Below the pieces are notes generated by a model that was not told where the DNA came from, searched no databases, and saw only the letters and a program-made list of their open reading frames with translations. Below are positions 1-9,362 of a stretch of DNA of 45,047 nt, piece after piece. Origin of the DNA: Actinobacteria bacterium HGW-Actinobacteria-7 (lineage in GTDB: Bacteria > Actinomycetota > Coriobacteriia > Anaerosomatales > PHET01); NCBI GenBank assembly GCA_002841275.1, contig PHET01000026.1:1-45047 (forward strand), given 5' to 3'. A program made the position numbers and the translations under genes. How positions within the stretch are numbered: position 1 is the stretch's first letter; every line of letters begins with the position of its first letter.

Positions 1-3000
1 GCATCGGAGCCTTCGAGGACGCGCTCAAGCTCGCCGGTTCCGGTTGAACACCACGAGTAGGTGGCGGTGGTCGCCCCCCCTGCCCCGTCGACGGTGACCG
101 TGGTGATCCGCCCGGCCGGGCTGTAGCCGAAACTACGCGTCCGCGTCCCGCCCCACGGCAACGTCACGGACTCTGTGAGTTTGTTGGCCGTGCCCGAAGT
201 GTTGAACGAGGCGAGCACTCCGCCGGACCCCCACGCCCCGCCTGAGATCGAGGTGACCTTGTCCGCCTCGTCGAAGGTGAACGAAGTGACCATCTCCTGA
301 CCGGAGCCCAACCTGAGCGAGACGGCGACAGGCGCACTGCTTGTTGCCGTCCATGCCGCCGTGCGCGAGATCACAGTATCGCCCGAGCTCAGTGCAACCG
401 AAGCCGTCGAGGTCGCTTCGCGATCCCAGCGGTCAAATGAGTTGGTGGACACCACACTACGATATGCGACAGTCTCATCGCTGCGCTTCGTCCCGCCGCG
501 AGCGTACTGGAAGTGCGAGGTCACGCCAGAGGCCGTGTCTGTCGACGAGACCGCGCGGTCGAACTCGTCGTAGGATGCCTGAATCGTGCGCAGCACGGCG
601 CCACCACGAGAGTGTATCTCGCTTGTCGGCCGACCGAATGCGTCGTAGGCAAAGTTCACGGTGACCGCTCCACCGGTCTCGGACGTCGTGCGCGATAGCA
701 GACGGCCGGGAACCGCGGGTGCCCACTGGCTTACCACATTGCTGATCTCAACGCCGCCAGCGTCCACGCTTCGCTCCGTCTCGACATCACCCGCGGGCGA
801 GTACCCGTTGGTTACGGCGAGCTCATTCACGTCCTTGCGGCTGAGCTGCCAACCGAGTTCGTTGAACCAGAACGTGGTGGCCGTGTCCTCGAAGGCAGAC
901 TCGAAGCCATCGTAGACCTGCACCGCGCTCGTCTTGATGGGTCGACCCCCGGCGTCATAGGTGGTCTTGAGCACCATGCCGTCGTCGGTGCGGACTTTTG
1001 TGACCCTGCCAGCCAGATCATAGGTGTACTGCGTGGTCGCTGGCGCAGTTGATTCCTCAGTGGCCTTGCTGGTTGATGCCACGTCGCCCGCAGCGTTCCA
1101 CTCCGTCGCATCCCATCGCCCATCGGACTCTGTCTGTCTGATGGTCCGACCAGCCGAGTCGTAGGTGACGACGTTGGAGTGAGCTACATCTCGACCGGGT
1201 TGGGTCGACGCAATCAGTCGTCCATCAGCATCATAGGTGCTGCGCCTCGACAGCAGGAGGATATCCGCAGCCTCAGAGGGGGCCGTCACCCTTGCACGCG
1301 GGTCCCAGGAGGACAGGATGCGTCCGGCTGCGTCGGACCACATCCAAGAGTCGCCCACAACGGAGTGCACCGAATGCGTGCGATTGCCTGACGGGTCGTA
1401 GCTGTTCTCCACCCATGTGTCGACAGTACCGCTGGCATTCATCGCCTCAGAACGAAGCGTCAATCCAGAGGGATCCACCGTGGAGCTAGACCACCCAGAA
1501 ACAAGCACTCCTGAGCTCGCCTCAACGGTACTACTCGTCTCGAGAAGACGCCCAAGTACGTCATACCGGTTGCCGGTCACAACACCGTCGGCATTCGATG
1601 AATGAAGCAGCCTGCCCGCCGGGCTGTATTCCGCCCCGAGGAACTCAAGCTGGTGGGCAGATTCGGAGTCTGCGTGTGGCGTAGTCCGGGTGAGCAACTG
1701 CCCGAATTCGTCGTACATGAGATCGACTTCAATCGCGGAGACCGTGCGAGTCTCTGACAGCGCGACACTCCAGTTCGCATAGGAGGGCGTGGGATAGTCA
1801 ATCTCACCGCCTGCAGACACCATTTCGTCGAGGCCGAGCTTCGTGGGTCTCCCCGTGTCCGAGCCGTTGTATTCGAAGTACTCCTCAAGCCAATGATCCT
1901 GATACGGGCTACCACCAGCGGTGCGCGTCCGGTTGATCAGCGTGAGCTTCTTCGTCACCCGCCCCGAGCTATCGTATTCGTACCGTACCCGGGCATCGTC
2001 TCCGCTGCCCGTCGATGTGATGACTTCGCGAAGCGGGCCTGGGCCGAAGAAATCAGCTCCAACCCAATCGCGCTCGCAGTAGCGGTACGTCGTCGTTCCG
2101 TCGCGAGGGTTCATGCTCCACACGAGGCGTCCTTGGTCGTAACGCAACTCGGTGACCCCACCGCCTGCATCAACCGAGCAGAGTGGCTGCCCGTCCTCAT
2201 TCACTGCGTTGGACTCGGTGACGCCCCCGGGCGAGACCGTGCGGACAAGATCGTTGGCGTAGCCATAATGCATATAGGTGCGAGCCCCATCGGCGCCAAC
2301 TTCTGCCGGCTCGCTTGTGTACGCGAGGGTGCCGGTGGGATTCATCCCAAAGACCGTCTGAACCACGCGATTGACGCCGCGCACCTGAGACGTCGTCTCG
2401 ATACTCGCAGTCGTCACGGCGGAGTCTCTCTCGCCATAGGAAATGGTCCGGCGATCACCTACTCCATTGCCGTGCGCGGGCGCATCGATGGAAGTCAATC
2501 GACCATCGGCGTACGCGAAACCCCAGCTCACAGAATGAGCATGGAGCGAGTCATCCGTCGTCGACATGCCGCACAACCGGCCATCCAGATAGGTATACAA
2601 GACGCACAGCTCATCTGCCGTCCCTGGATTGAAGGTGACGACCGCCTGTCCGTCGCCCTGTGCTGACACCCTGTCGTCGTAATCGACCTCTCGAGACCCA
2701 GTTGCTGTCGCGTATACCGCCTGGACTACCTTCTCTCCGTCGAGTGACACTGTGATTGAGCGACCGTTGGCCGCATGTATGACCACTGCCCCCGTCGTGT
2801 ATGTGTAGGAAGTCGACTGCCCCGAGACGTCAGTCTCGTGGGTGAGACGACCGTTCGTGTCGAAGCTCAGGTATGAACCGTCTGCAGCTACCAGAAACCA
2901 TCCGACATTGGTTGCCCAGAGCTTCAGGTGATAGCCATGTGGGCTCGCATAACTTCCGTCGCTCATCCGGATGAACTCGTGCCCTTGACCGTTGCCGTCG

Positions 3001-6000
3001 GTGTAGACCGGATGCGTGGGCTCGACAACATCCAGTCGACGATCAAAGTCGAAAACCCAGCCCGGAGCAAAACGCGTTGCTCCTCCAAGCCCCGACAGGT
3101 ACGAGCGCGAGAGTTGCGCTGGGGGGCCGTGGCTGGCGACTCGGAGATCGGCACTCGCCAGCCCAAGCTCCCCCGAGTCGAGCCGGGCGAACGCGGAATC
3201 GGCTGCTACCAACCCCAGGGATACGTCAGAATGCTTCGGATCATCGACATCATTGGAAGTTCGATTGTCCAGCGTGATGGGAATCGTTGCACACGTGGAT
3301 AGGGACGGTGCCCCCTGTTCGCTGTAGGGAACCACCTTGAGCATGTAGTAATGCGCTTCGTCGTACTCACTGCCTGGCGTGGTGCGGTATAGCGCATTGG
3401 GGTCGTCCCGCAAATCGAGACCGGGACCTGGGTAAACATGCACTTGGCCTTTCCCGAGCGAGCCCGTGATTATGCGGTCACGAGCTGAATCGAAGCACCC
3501 TGCGACCTCGCTCGTGTCCGCCGAGGACCAACCTCCGCCCCATTGTCCGGCCATTCGCCACGTGCTGGTATCAATGGTGGTCACAAGGGAGTCGCCACGC
3601 CACTCCATGAGGTAGAGACGGCCATTCGCACAAAACACGCCGTCGATATAGCTGGAGTCTACGGCCACGTCGTGATCGGCAATCCACGTGCCCGCTGCGT
3701 CGTACTCTCGGATACGGTAGCCATCCTTGTGGTCGCCACTCGTGAGGTTGTAGGCAACGTTGTAGATGTGCGAGCCATCGCTCGCGACAAGGATGTTTCC
3801 TGACGCTGCCGTCAGGTCAGCTGCAGTGCCACGGTCGACAAGCGGTCGGCTAAGGGTAAGAAGCACCGTCTGGGTGGTGGCGCTGGTGGAGGTAGCGGCG
3901 ATACCCTCGATGCTGGATTCCGTCACCGCATACCCATTGTAGATTGTATGGTCGAGTGCGAAGCCGGACACAATCCGCTTGGTCGCGAAACTCGGGCCCA
4001 CCTCACCCATGTCTGTGAAACCCGTCCCGCCCATGGCGAATTTGCGCCACTTGGTGGGCCCCGGGTATGACGTTCCCCACGCTCGGACGAACAGACTATC
4101 TCCGTCAGCCACCAGCACACCTGCACCACCGCCCGCCACGGCCATGGTCTGATCGCGCACACTCGCTGAGGGCGAACTGGCCCTCTCGAAAGCGTTGCCC
4201 GAGCTCCAGCCGGTAGTCGTCTCAGCATCAGGCGGGAAGACACCCGCGCCCGCGCTCGACCAGCTCGGATCGGTTACAACACCCACGCGCATGAAGTTGG
4301 ATCCATCGTTCAGATACACCCTGTACCCGTCGGCGAGTGGCACGGGCGCCCACGAGGCAGCAATCGATCCACGGCTCTCTGCGAAACCGGCATCTCCTGC
4401 CGCCGAATCACGCCAGCCCGACGCAGTCGTCTCAACGCTGACCGCTGTAACGGGCTTAGGCTTGACAGAGAAGTGATTGTCAAGGGACTTGTAGCCGCTC
4501 GTCTTCGAGTAGCTCCCATCAGCCATGACCCAATCATAGTCCAGGTCGTTGTTCTGCATGTCCCCGTAGTCATCCTTGATGCGCCACTTCAGATCGAGCT
4601 CGAAGAAGTTGCTCCCTAGGTCATTGGGGTCATAGCGCATGGTGGCCACGCACTGATCCAGCAGCGGCTCGATCTTGTCGCACCCGTAGCTCGATCCTTT
4701 GCCGACCGCAATCCACCCTCCAGCAGTGCCCGAACACGGCACGGCCGCCCATGAGCTAGATGGCTTGTTAGGGCTCCAGCGGAAGAAGCCGCGACGGCGC
4801 GCTTGGTCGCCATTGGTGACTCCATCGTCCGCAAGCAGGTTGACGGCACCGTAGACGGTACTCAGGCAGTAGGGGAATCCCGAGTTGACTCTGATCGTCC
4901 CCGAGACCACGTCGCCCACGCTGTATGAGGTCTTGTCGACGGTCGTGCCGGTGGTTCCAGGATTGGTATAGTCCACACAAAGACGTGGACGGGCATTAGC
5001 GTACGGGTCCTCGCTGGAGCAGAAGCGCTTGTGATATCCGACGTTCTCCGTGTCCATCTGCACCATCTGCAGCCCGTAGTTTGGAGTCTGTCCCGAGACC
5101 CATTCTCGTGCGAGTGAGGTCACATTCCACTGGACCCATTTGTTCTCCCCTGTCACGTTCTGGCTCAGGTACGACACCCACGGAGGGCGGCCGTTCCACT
5201 TGACCGATGATTCGCTCCAAGACTCAGTCACCTTGCCGAGATACGTCACGCGCGTGCCAGTAGGGTAGTACTGGTGCCAGAGGTAGACATCGAATTCTGC
5301 GCCCAGCACGAAGGAACCCTGCGGGATTGAGGACACGTCGAACTTCACATAGCTTCGATTTATGTTGCCCGCTCCATCGGTATCCCCAACGTTGAGATTG
5401 ACATTCGACCCGTAGTTGGTCGTAGGGTAGCTCTTCGCCACATACGCATCCCCCGACGGCATCTTCTCCAATGTGGGATCGATGTTGATTGGGAAGACAC
5501 GGTCAGGAGCGGCACACCACTCGGGCGAGACAACGTACGTAACAACCGCTCGATCATCATCAACGGACACAGACATGCTGGCATCCACGCAATATGCTGG
5601 CTCGGCGCCTGCGGCCCCGCTCGAATCGAACACTGACAACGGACTCAGTCTGAATTCTGGAACTGGGCTCCCAGGGCGATAGAGACCCCAACCGCCGGAA
5701 AAGTCACTTTCTACTCGAAGGCCGTTGAGCGCCATTGAGAATGAGAAGGTGGTCGGAGCTTCAGCTGAACCCAGGACCAGAGTCTCCTTCACGCCGTCGC
5801 TCAGCACCTGGTACTCGAGATCGGTATCGCGAGCCACGTCCAGGTATCGAACGCGATTGCCATACACGATCTTCGCTGCCTCAAGCCCATTCAACAGATC
5901 GAAATCGATTGAGTAGCCGTCTGCTGCAATCGACACCGGCGCGTTCGTCGCCGACTGTGAAGCAAAAGCGACATCAGAAGGAGTGGCTGCGCTCACGAAC

Positions 6001-6377
6001 TCGCCAGGGCCATCGCCTATCACCAGATCTGTGTTGATTTCAGTCCATCCGGCCCCGGTCTCCTGAAAATGAATTGGCTCTTGGTGAATCTCGGCGCGGA
6101 TGGTGCCGTCGGAGAGCAGATACTGCTTCGCCGTCTCCGTACGCTTGTCCACGAGCTCCCGGACAACGGTGGGACTTGCGTCGGGCGAAGCAGCGACTGT
6201 CGCCACATTCGACGCTTCCGCAAGGACCGATGCAGAACTCGGAATCTCAGCAGACGCGCTTCCGTCGCCATCGCTTGCAAACGCCGGCGCCGCTTGCATG
6301 ACCGGACCGATGATCAGCAACGCTGAGAGCACTAGCGAACAAGCGCGCCCGAGCATAGAACAATGAAGCCCCCTCAT
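1..6377 (-). CDS. Giant secreted DNRLRE/RHS-repeat protein, 3' end outside window
   Basis: An open frame runs on the minus strand from ATG at 6377 through the left edge, so at least 2125 codons are present and the C-terminus is missing. I checked that the same frame reads sensibly near 6300, 5440, 3117 and 141. Residues about 1-34 are a signal peptide (hydrophobic stretch, then QAAPAFAS). A conserved stretch of secreted RHS proteins (LVDKRTETAKQYLLSDGT) lies near residue 75. A DNRLRE domain, with SGDAYVAKSYPTTNYGSN, starts near residue 305. A propeller-like region follows at about 620-1010. From about residue 1080 come the RHS entry region (SRSYLSGLGG, APGW) and YD-repeats such as YSPAGR, YDVLGRLLE and YDSAGRT. 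Known RHS proteins form a large beta-cage shell around a C-terminal, often toxic, domain; that domain cannot be seen here. The likely place of action is the cell surface or outside the cell. GGGGA lies upstream of the ATG. Confidence 0.88.
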   Translation of the reverse strand, partial: MRGLHCSMLGRACSLVLSALLIIGPVMQAAPAFASDGDGSASAEIPSSASVLAEASNVATVAASPDASPTVVRELVDKRTETAKQYLLSDGTIRAEIHQEPIHFQETGAGWTEINTDLVIGDGPGEFVSAATPSDVAFASQSATNAPVSIAADGYSIDFDLLNGLEAAKIVYGNRVRYLDVARDTDLEYQVLSDGVKETLVLGSAEAPTTFSFSMALNGLRVESDFSGGWGLYRPGSPVPEFRLSPLSVFDSSGAAGAEPAYCVDASMSVSVDDDRAVVTYVVSPEWCAAPDRVFPINIDPTLEKMPSGDAYVAKSYPTTNYGSNVNLNVGDTDGAGNINRSYVKFDVSSIPQGSFVLGAEFDVYLWHQYYPTGTRVTYLGKVTESWSESSVKWNGRPPWVSYLSQNVTGENKWVQWNVTSLAREWVSGQTPNYGLQMVQMDTENVGYHKRFCSSEDPYANARPRLCVDYTNPGTTGTTVDKTSYSVGDVVSGTIRVNSGFPYCLSTVYGAVNLLADDGVTNGDQARRRGFFRWSPNKPSSSWAAVPCSGTAGGWIAVGKGSSYGCDKIEPLLDQCVATMRYDPNDLGSNFFELDLKWRIKDDYGDMQNNDLDYDWVMADGSYSKTSGYKSLDNHFSVKPKPVTAVSVETTASGWRDSAAGDAGFAESRGSIAASWAPVPLADGYRVYLNDGSNFMRVGVVTDPSWSSAGAGVFPPDAETTTGWSSGNAFERASSPSASVRDQTMAVAGGGAGVLVADGDSLFVRAWGTSYPGPTKWRKFAMGGTGFTDMGEVGPSFATKRIVSGFALDHTIYNGYAVTESSIEGIAATSTSATTQTVLLTLSRPLVDRGTAADLTAASGNILVASDGSHIYNVAYNLTSGDHKDGYRIREYDAAGTWIADHDVAVDSSYIDGVFCANGRLYLMEWRGDSLVTTIDTSTWRMAGQWGGGWSSADTSEVAGCFDSARDRIITGSLGKGQVHVYPGPGLDLRDDPNALYRTTPGSEYDEAHYYMLKVVPYSEQGAPSLSTCATIPITLDNRTSNDVDDPKHSDVSLGLVAADSAFARLDSGELGLASADLRVASHGPPAQLSRSYLSGLGGATRFAPGWVFDFDRRLDVVEPTHPVYTDGNGQGHEFIRMSDGSYASPHGYHLKLWATNVGWFLVAADGSYLSFDTNGRLTHETDVSGQSTSYTYTTGAVVIHAANGRSITVSLDGEKVVQAVYATATGSREVDYDDRVSAQGDGQAVVTFNPGTADELCVLYTYLDGRLCGMSTTDDSLHAHSVSWGFAYADGRLTSIDAPAHGNGVGDRRTISYGERDSAVTTASIETTSQVRGVNRVVQTVFGMNPTGTLAYTSEPAEVGADGARTYMHYGYANDLVRTVSPGGVTESNAVNEDGQPLCSVDAGGGVTELRYDQGRLVWSMNPRDGTTTYRYCERDWVGADFFGPGPLREVITSTGSGDDARVRYEYDSSGRVTKKLTLINRTRTAGGSPYQDHWLEEYFEYNGSDTGRPTKLGLDEMVSAGGEIDYPTPSYANWSVALSETRTVSAIEVDLMYDEFGQLLTRTTPHADSESAHQLEFLGAEYSPAGRLLHSSNADGVVTGNRYDVLGRLLETSSTVEASSGVLVSGWSSSTVDPSGLTLRSEAMNASGTVDTWVENSYDPSGNRTHSVHSVVGDSWMWSDAAGRILSSWDPRARVTAPSEAADILLLSRRSTYDADGRLIASTQPGRDVAHSNVVTYDSAGRTIRQTESDGRWDATEWNAAGDVASTSKATEESTAPATTQYTYDLAGRVTKVRTDDGMVLKTTYDAGGRPIKTSAVQVYDGFESAFEDTATTFWFNELGWQLSRKDVNELAVTNGYSPAGDVETERSVDAGGVEISNVVSQWAPAVPGRLLSRTTSETGGAVTVNFAYDAFGRPTSEIHSRGGAVLRTIQASYDEFDRAVSSTDTASGVTSHFQYARGGTKRSDETVAYRSVVSTNSFDRWDREATSTASVALSSGDTVISRTAAWTATSSAPVAVSLRLGSGQEMVTSFTFDEADKVTSISGGAWGSGGVLASFNTSGTANKLTESVTLPWGGTRTRSFGYSPAGRITTVTVDGAGGATTATYSWCSTGTGELERVLEGSD

Positions 6378-6414
6378 CGCGATTCCCCTTTCGCGGTAAC
6401 CAGAACCTAGCGGC

Positions 6415-6442
6415 ATCCTAGGTCGCGACCCCCCCCAGTCAA
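6415..6442 (-). promoter_or_regulatory. Promoter of RHS gene with G8 tract in the spacer
   Basis: Read on the minus strand, TTGACT (6442-6437) is followed by a 16-base spacer and TAGGAT (6420-6415). The start codon is at 6377, leaving a leader of about 30 bases. The spacer contains eight consecutive G (6436-6429). The hexamers are visible; that they work as a sigma-70-type promoter is inference. Confidence 0.5.
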
Positions 6443-6613
6443 CCAGACATTACCAGTCAGCGGCCGACGTCGCACACCGCGACCTTCTCGGCCAATCACC
6501 AGCGTGGTCAGAGCGGCGAAAGGTGGGGAACACATACCTATACGCATCTAGCACCGTTGCGGCGGAAGGAGTCACAGCGGACCGCATGGTCATCCATCGA
6601 AGGGAGCGTCTTG

Positions 6614-7834
6614 ATGAACTCATCCGATCACAGTGCACTCGTCGCGCTTGCCGGCCGTCAGGGCTGGCCCGCGCTTTCTCTTTATCTGCCCACCCACAGA
6701 ATAGGCGCCGAGAAGCTGCAGGATCGCACCCGGCTCAAGAACCTGCTCCGCTCAGCCAGCGAGAAGCTTGTTGCTGACGGCATGCGCGGCACAGACGCCG
6801 AGGCGTTCTACGCTCCCGTGAGTTCTCTGCTCGAAGACGACACCTTCTGGCGTGAGAGCTCGCTGGGACTGGCGATCTTCGTCTCCGAGACGACCACAGA
6901 GATCATGCGCCTGGACACGTCAGTTCCCGAGCAGGCCATCGTAGGCGACCGGTTCTACCTGCGGCCGCTCATGGCTGCGCGCAGCGGAGATCGTCGGTTC
7001 TTCGCTCTGGCCCTCGACCGAGCCGGTTCCCAGCTGTATCGCGGCGACGGCGCGACCATCGAGCAGATGCCGCTGGAAGGCGTGCCCACGTCGCTCGCCG
7101 ACGAGCTGCGATTCGACGAGACCCAGCGCTCGCTGCAGTACTCGAGCGTCCCCGCTCCGCAGGCTGCCGCGGAGGGCGGCAGGCCCACGGGCGCTATCTT
7201 CCACGGTCACGGCGGAGAGAAGGACACCGACAAGATCAATCTAGAGCGTTACCTGCGCAAGATCGAGGTAGCGGTCTCCAAGACCGTCGCGTGCGATACG
7301 ACCGCTCCCCTCGTGCTTCTGGGAGTCGACTACGCGCTGGCCATGTACCGGTCGCTGAACACCTGCAATTCGCTGGCCGACGAACAGATCCACGGCGCAA
7401 CCGACGAGCTCGCGGCGCACGAGATCCACGCCAAGGTGCTCGACGCGCTGCAGCCACACTTCGATCGGGAGACCGATACGCGCCTGGCCGAGCTAACGGA
7501 GCGCGAAGGGTCACAACTCGTGAGCCGCGACGCCACCAAGATCGTGGTCGCAGCGGCCGAGGGTCGCATCCAGTCGCTGTTCTTCGACGACTCGCTGGGT
7601 CCGTTCGGTACCTACGACCGCGCCTCGGGCAGTGTCGAGGATGTGTGCGCCGACAGCCCCCGCTACCTGCGCGAAGACGGCATCGCCGATGCGAGCGCCG
7701 CGAGCGACGGCGAGTGCGGCTGGGATCTCGTGGACCTTGCCGCGGCAGAGACGCTGCTCAACGGTGGCATGGTTCACGCCTTCTCGGGAGAGGACTCACC
7801 CGTCCACGGCGTGGTCGCGCTCATGCGCTACTAG
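6614..7834 (+). CDS. baeRF-type (archaeo-eukaryotic release factor-like) protein
   Basis: This 406-residue protein resembles the bacterial homologues of archaeo-eukaryotic peptide release factor 1 (baeRF, family 3-like). Seen features are SLYLPTHRIG near the N-terminus, QDRTRLKNLL, a region near DRFYLRPL, FFALALDRAGSQLYRGDG, and the C-terminal ending LLNGGMVHAFSGED. Members of this superfamily bind ribosomes. Rv2629/Balon-type relatives are linked to ribosome hibernation, but the exact role here is inferred only. An in-frame start lies 19 codons upstream; I chose ATG 6614 because GGGAG sits just before it and MNSSDHSAL begins the family-like sequence. The gene diverges from the RHS gene and converges on the polyferredoxin gene with only 7 bases between stops. 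It stands alone as a transcription unit. Confidence 0.7.
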   Translation: MNSSDHSALVALAGRQGWPALSLYLPTHRIGAEKLQDRTRLKNLLRSASEKLVADGMRGTDAEAFYAPVSSLLEDDTFWRESSLGLAIFVSETTTEIMRLDTSVPEQAIVGDRFYLRPLMAARSGDRRFFALALDRAGSQLYRGDGATIEQMPLEGVPTSLADELRFDETQRSLQYSSVPAPQAAAEGGRPTGAIFHGHGGEKDTDKINLERYLRKIEVAVSKTVACDTTAPLVLLGVDYALAMYRSLNTCNSLADEQIHGATDELAAHEIHAKVLDALQPHFDRETDTRLAELTEREGSQLVSRDATKIVVAAAEGRIQSLFFDDSLGPFGTYDRASGSVEDVCADSPRYLREDGIADASAASDGECGWDLVDLAAAETLLNGGMVHAFSGEDSPVHGVVALMRY

Positions 7835-7841
7835 GCCGCGA

Positions 7842-9116
7842 TCACTCACAGCCCTCGGGCGCCGAACGCGCGACGCCCAACCGGTCGGCGACGAAGTCGC
7901 GCACGGCTTGCGTGTCGAAGTCGTGCGCGTTCTTCATCTCCTTGAGCGGCATCGCGAGCTCATCGCTCGTGACCCCGAATGCCGAGATGAACTCCTGCGA
8001 CGTGATGCCGGTCGCCTGCGTGACCTCGTTCATCGACATGTAGCCCTTGATCAGTGCCGTGTCGAACTGCGGTGCCGACGCTGCAGCGGGCTGCGCGGCA
8101 GAGGCGAGCACACCGGCCGACTCCGCACCAGCGCTTGCGGAGACCGACGTCGTGGCGGCCCCAGCGGTCCCCGCCTGCACAGCCAGCGGTGCGGTGATCA
8201 GGCTCATGTTGCCGGTAGCCACCGACACGCCCACGACCCCCAGCATCAGCGCGATCGCAACCCCCACCAGCACGACGGGTCGCATCACCTTGCCGGTGCG
8301 CGTCTCGAACGTCAGAGCCTCGGCCTTGGGACACGCGGCCACGCACTCGCCGCACGCGATGCACTCGGAGTCGCTGAGGACCTCGGGCGTCGTCGAGACG
8401 GCGATGTTGACCGGACACACCTTGTCGCAGGCCCCGCAGTCGATACACGCGTCGGCGTGACGGGTCACCTGGTAGAGCCCCAGCTTGTTGAACAACCCCA
8501 GAAACGCACCCATGGGGCAGAGGTACTTGCAGAAGAACCGGTCGTAGACCAGTGACCCCGCCAAGGAGACGACCAACACGCCCAGCCCGATGCCGAAGTT
8601 GGTGAGCAGCTCGGGCGAGGTGAGGTGGTGGTAGGCGACCCAGGGGTCGTAGGGCCTGATGGCGAGTGTCCCGGTGATCCACGCGAGCCACGCGAACACA
8701 CCGAACACCAGGTACTTCAGAAAGCGGGCCGGAAGGTCGACAGCGGTAGGCACCGTGAGGCGCGAGATTCCCAGCTTGCTCCGAAGCGTACCGAGGAGTT
8801 CCTGGAGCGTGCCCAGCGGGCAGAACTGGCCGCAGAACGCGCGTCCCAGAATCAGATTGATGCCCACCGACGCGCCCAGCAGGATGAAGCTGCTCGCGGC
8901 GATCTTCTTGAGCATGCCGCCGGACGCCAGCAAGGCCCAGAGCGACTCGATGCCACCGAAGGGACACAGCGCATCGACCGAGGCCAGACGCAGCTGAGGC
9001 GCCTTCTGGTGCAGCAGCCCTATGACGGTGCTCGCCAGCAGTACCAGCGCCAGCACAACCCACCTCGCAACACGAAAGCGCCGCTGCTCGGTCTTCCGCT
9101 GTTGGACCTCGCTCAT
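7842..9116 (-). CDS. NapH/NosR-like membrane polyferredoxin
   Basis: The product is a 424-residue membrane-bound 4Fe-4S protein of the NapH/NosR/RdxA-like group. About five hydrophobic segments fall in the first 250 residues. Two membrane-associated cysteine motifs, CGQFCPLG and CKYLCPMG, are characteristic. They are followed by two classical 4Fe-4S motifs, CIDCGACDKVCP and CIACGECVAACPK. After another membrane segment (VVLVGVAIALMLGVVGV) comes an Ala/Ser-rich linker and a soluble C-terminal domain, probably outside the membrane, that resembles a small helical fold also found in related proteins. Such proteins pass electrons between the quinone pool and extracytoplasmic reductases; no reductase partner is adjacent here. 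ATG 9116 was chosen over an upstream start at 9212 because AGAGGGG precedes it and because the upstream start overlaps the likely promoter. Confidence 0.8.
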   Translation of the reverse strand: MSEVQQRKTEQRRFRVARWVVLALVLLASTVIGLLHQKAPQLRLASVDALCPFGGIESLWALLASGGMLKKIAASSFILLGASVGINLILGRAFCGQFCPLGTLQELLGTLRSKLGISRLTVPTAVDLPARFLKYLVFGVFAWLAWITGTLAIRPYDPWVAYHHLTSPELLTNFGIGLGVLVVSLAGSLVYDRFFCKYLCPMGAFLGLFNKLGLYQVTRHADACIDCGACDKVCPVNIAVSTTPEVLSDSECIACGECVAACPKAEALTFETRTGKVMRPVVLVGVAIALMLGVVGVSVATGNMSLITAPLAVQAGTAGAATTSVSASAGAESAGVLASAAQPAAASAPQFDTALIKGYMSMNEVTQATGITSQEFISAFGVTSDELAMPLKEMKNAHDFDTQAVRDFVADRLGVARSAPEGCE

Positions 9117-9192
9117 CTGTTGCCCCTCTACCCGTTCGACCGCCACGTGGATGATTTGCCCGACCATACAGGTCAACAGCGTACCCACGCAG

Positions 9193-9220
9193 AATGTATC
9201 ATCGGTGAGCACCGTGTGAA
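9193..9220 (-). promoter_or_regulatory. Candidate promoter of the polyferredoxin gene with spacer dyad
   Basis: On the minus strand TTCACA (9220-9215), 16 bases, then TACATT (9198-9193). The spacer contains the perfect 12-base palindrome CGGTGCTCACCG (9203-9214), a possible regulator site. The leader to ATG 9116 would be about 70 bases. The hexamers are imperfect. Confidence 0.35.
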
Positions 9221-9362
9221 CGAGTCGTGAATGCCGTCGTGCTCACGGGATCGTACGAAGGTGGTTGCGCGGCGTCGCACCACACTCGTGAGCGGGTACA
9301 TCATGGAGTACGGTCGCAGTTCGTCCGGCGTGGCCAACGGATCCTCACAAGGAGTCTTGCAG

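Noticed and set aside
1893-2666. A 257-codon plus-strand open frame
   Set aside because: It lies antisense to the RHS gene, whose minus-strand frame has continuous YD-repeats.
1-3130. Repeats in the RHS gene as a CRISPR-like or DNA-level tandem array
   Set aside because: The repetition is at protein level (YD-repeats) with diverged DNA; no regular direct repeats with spacers were seen.
7842-9212. Upstream start for the polyferredoxin gene
   Set aside because: The extension lies over the likely promoter, has no Shine-Dalgarno, and is absent from the usual family N-terminus.
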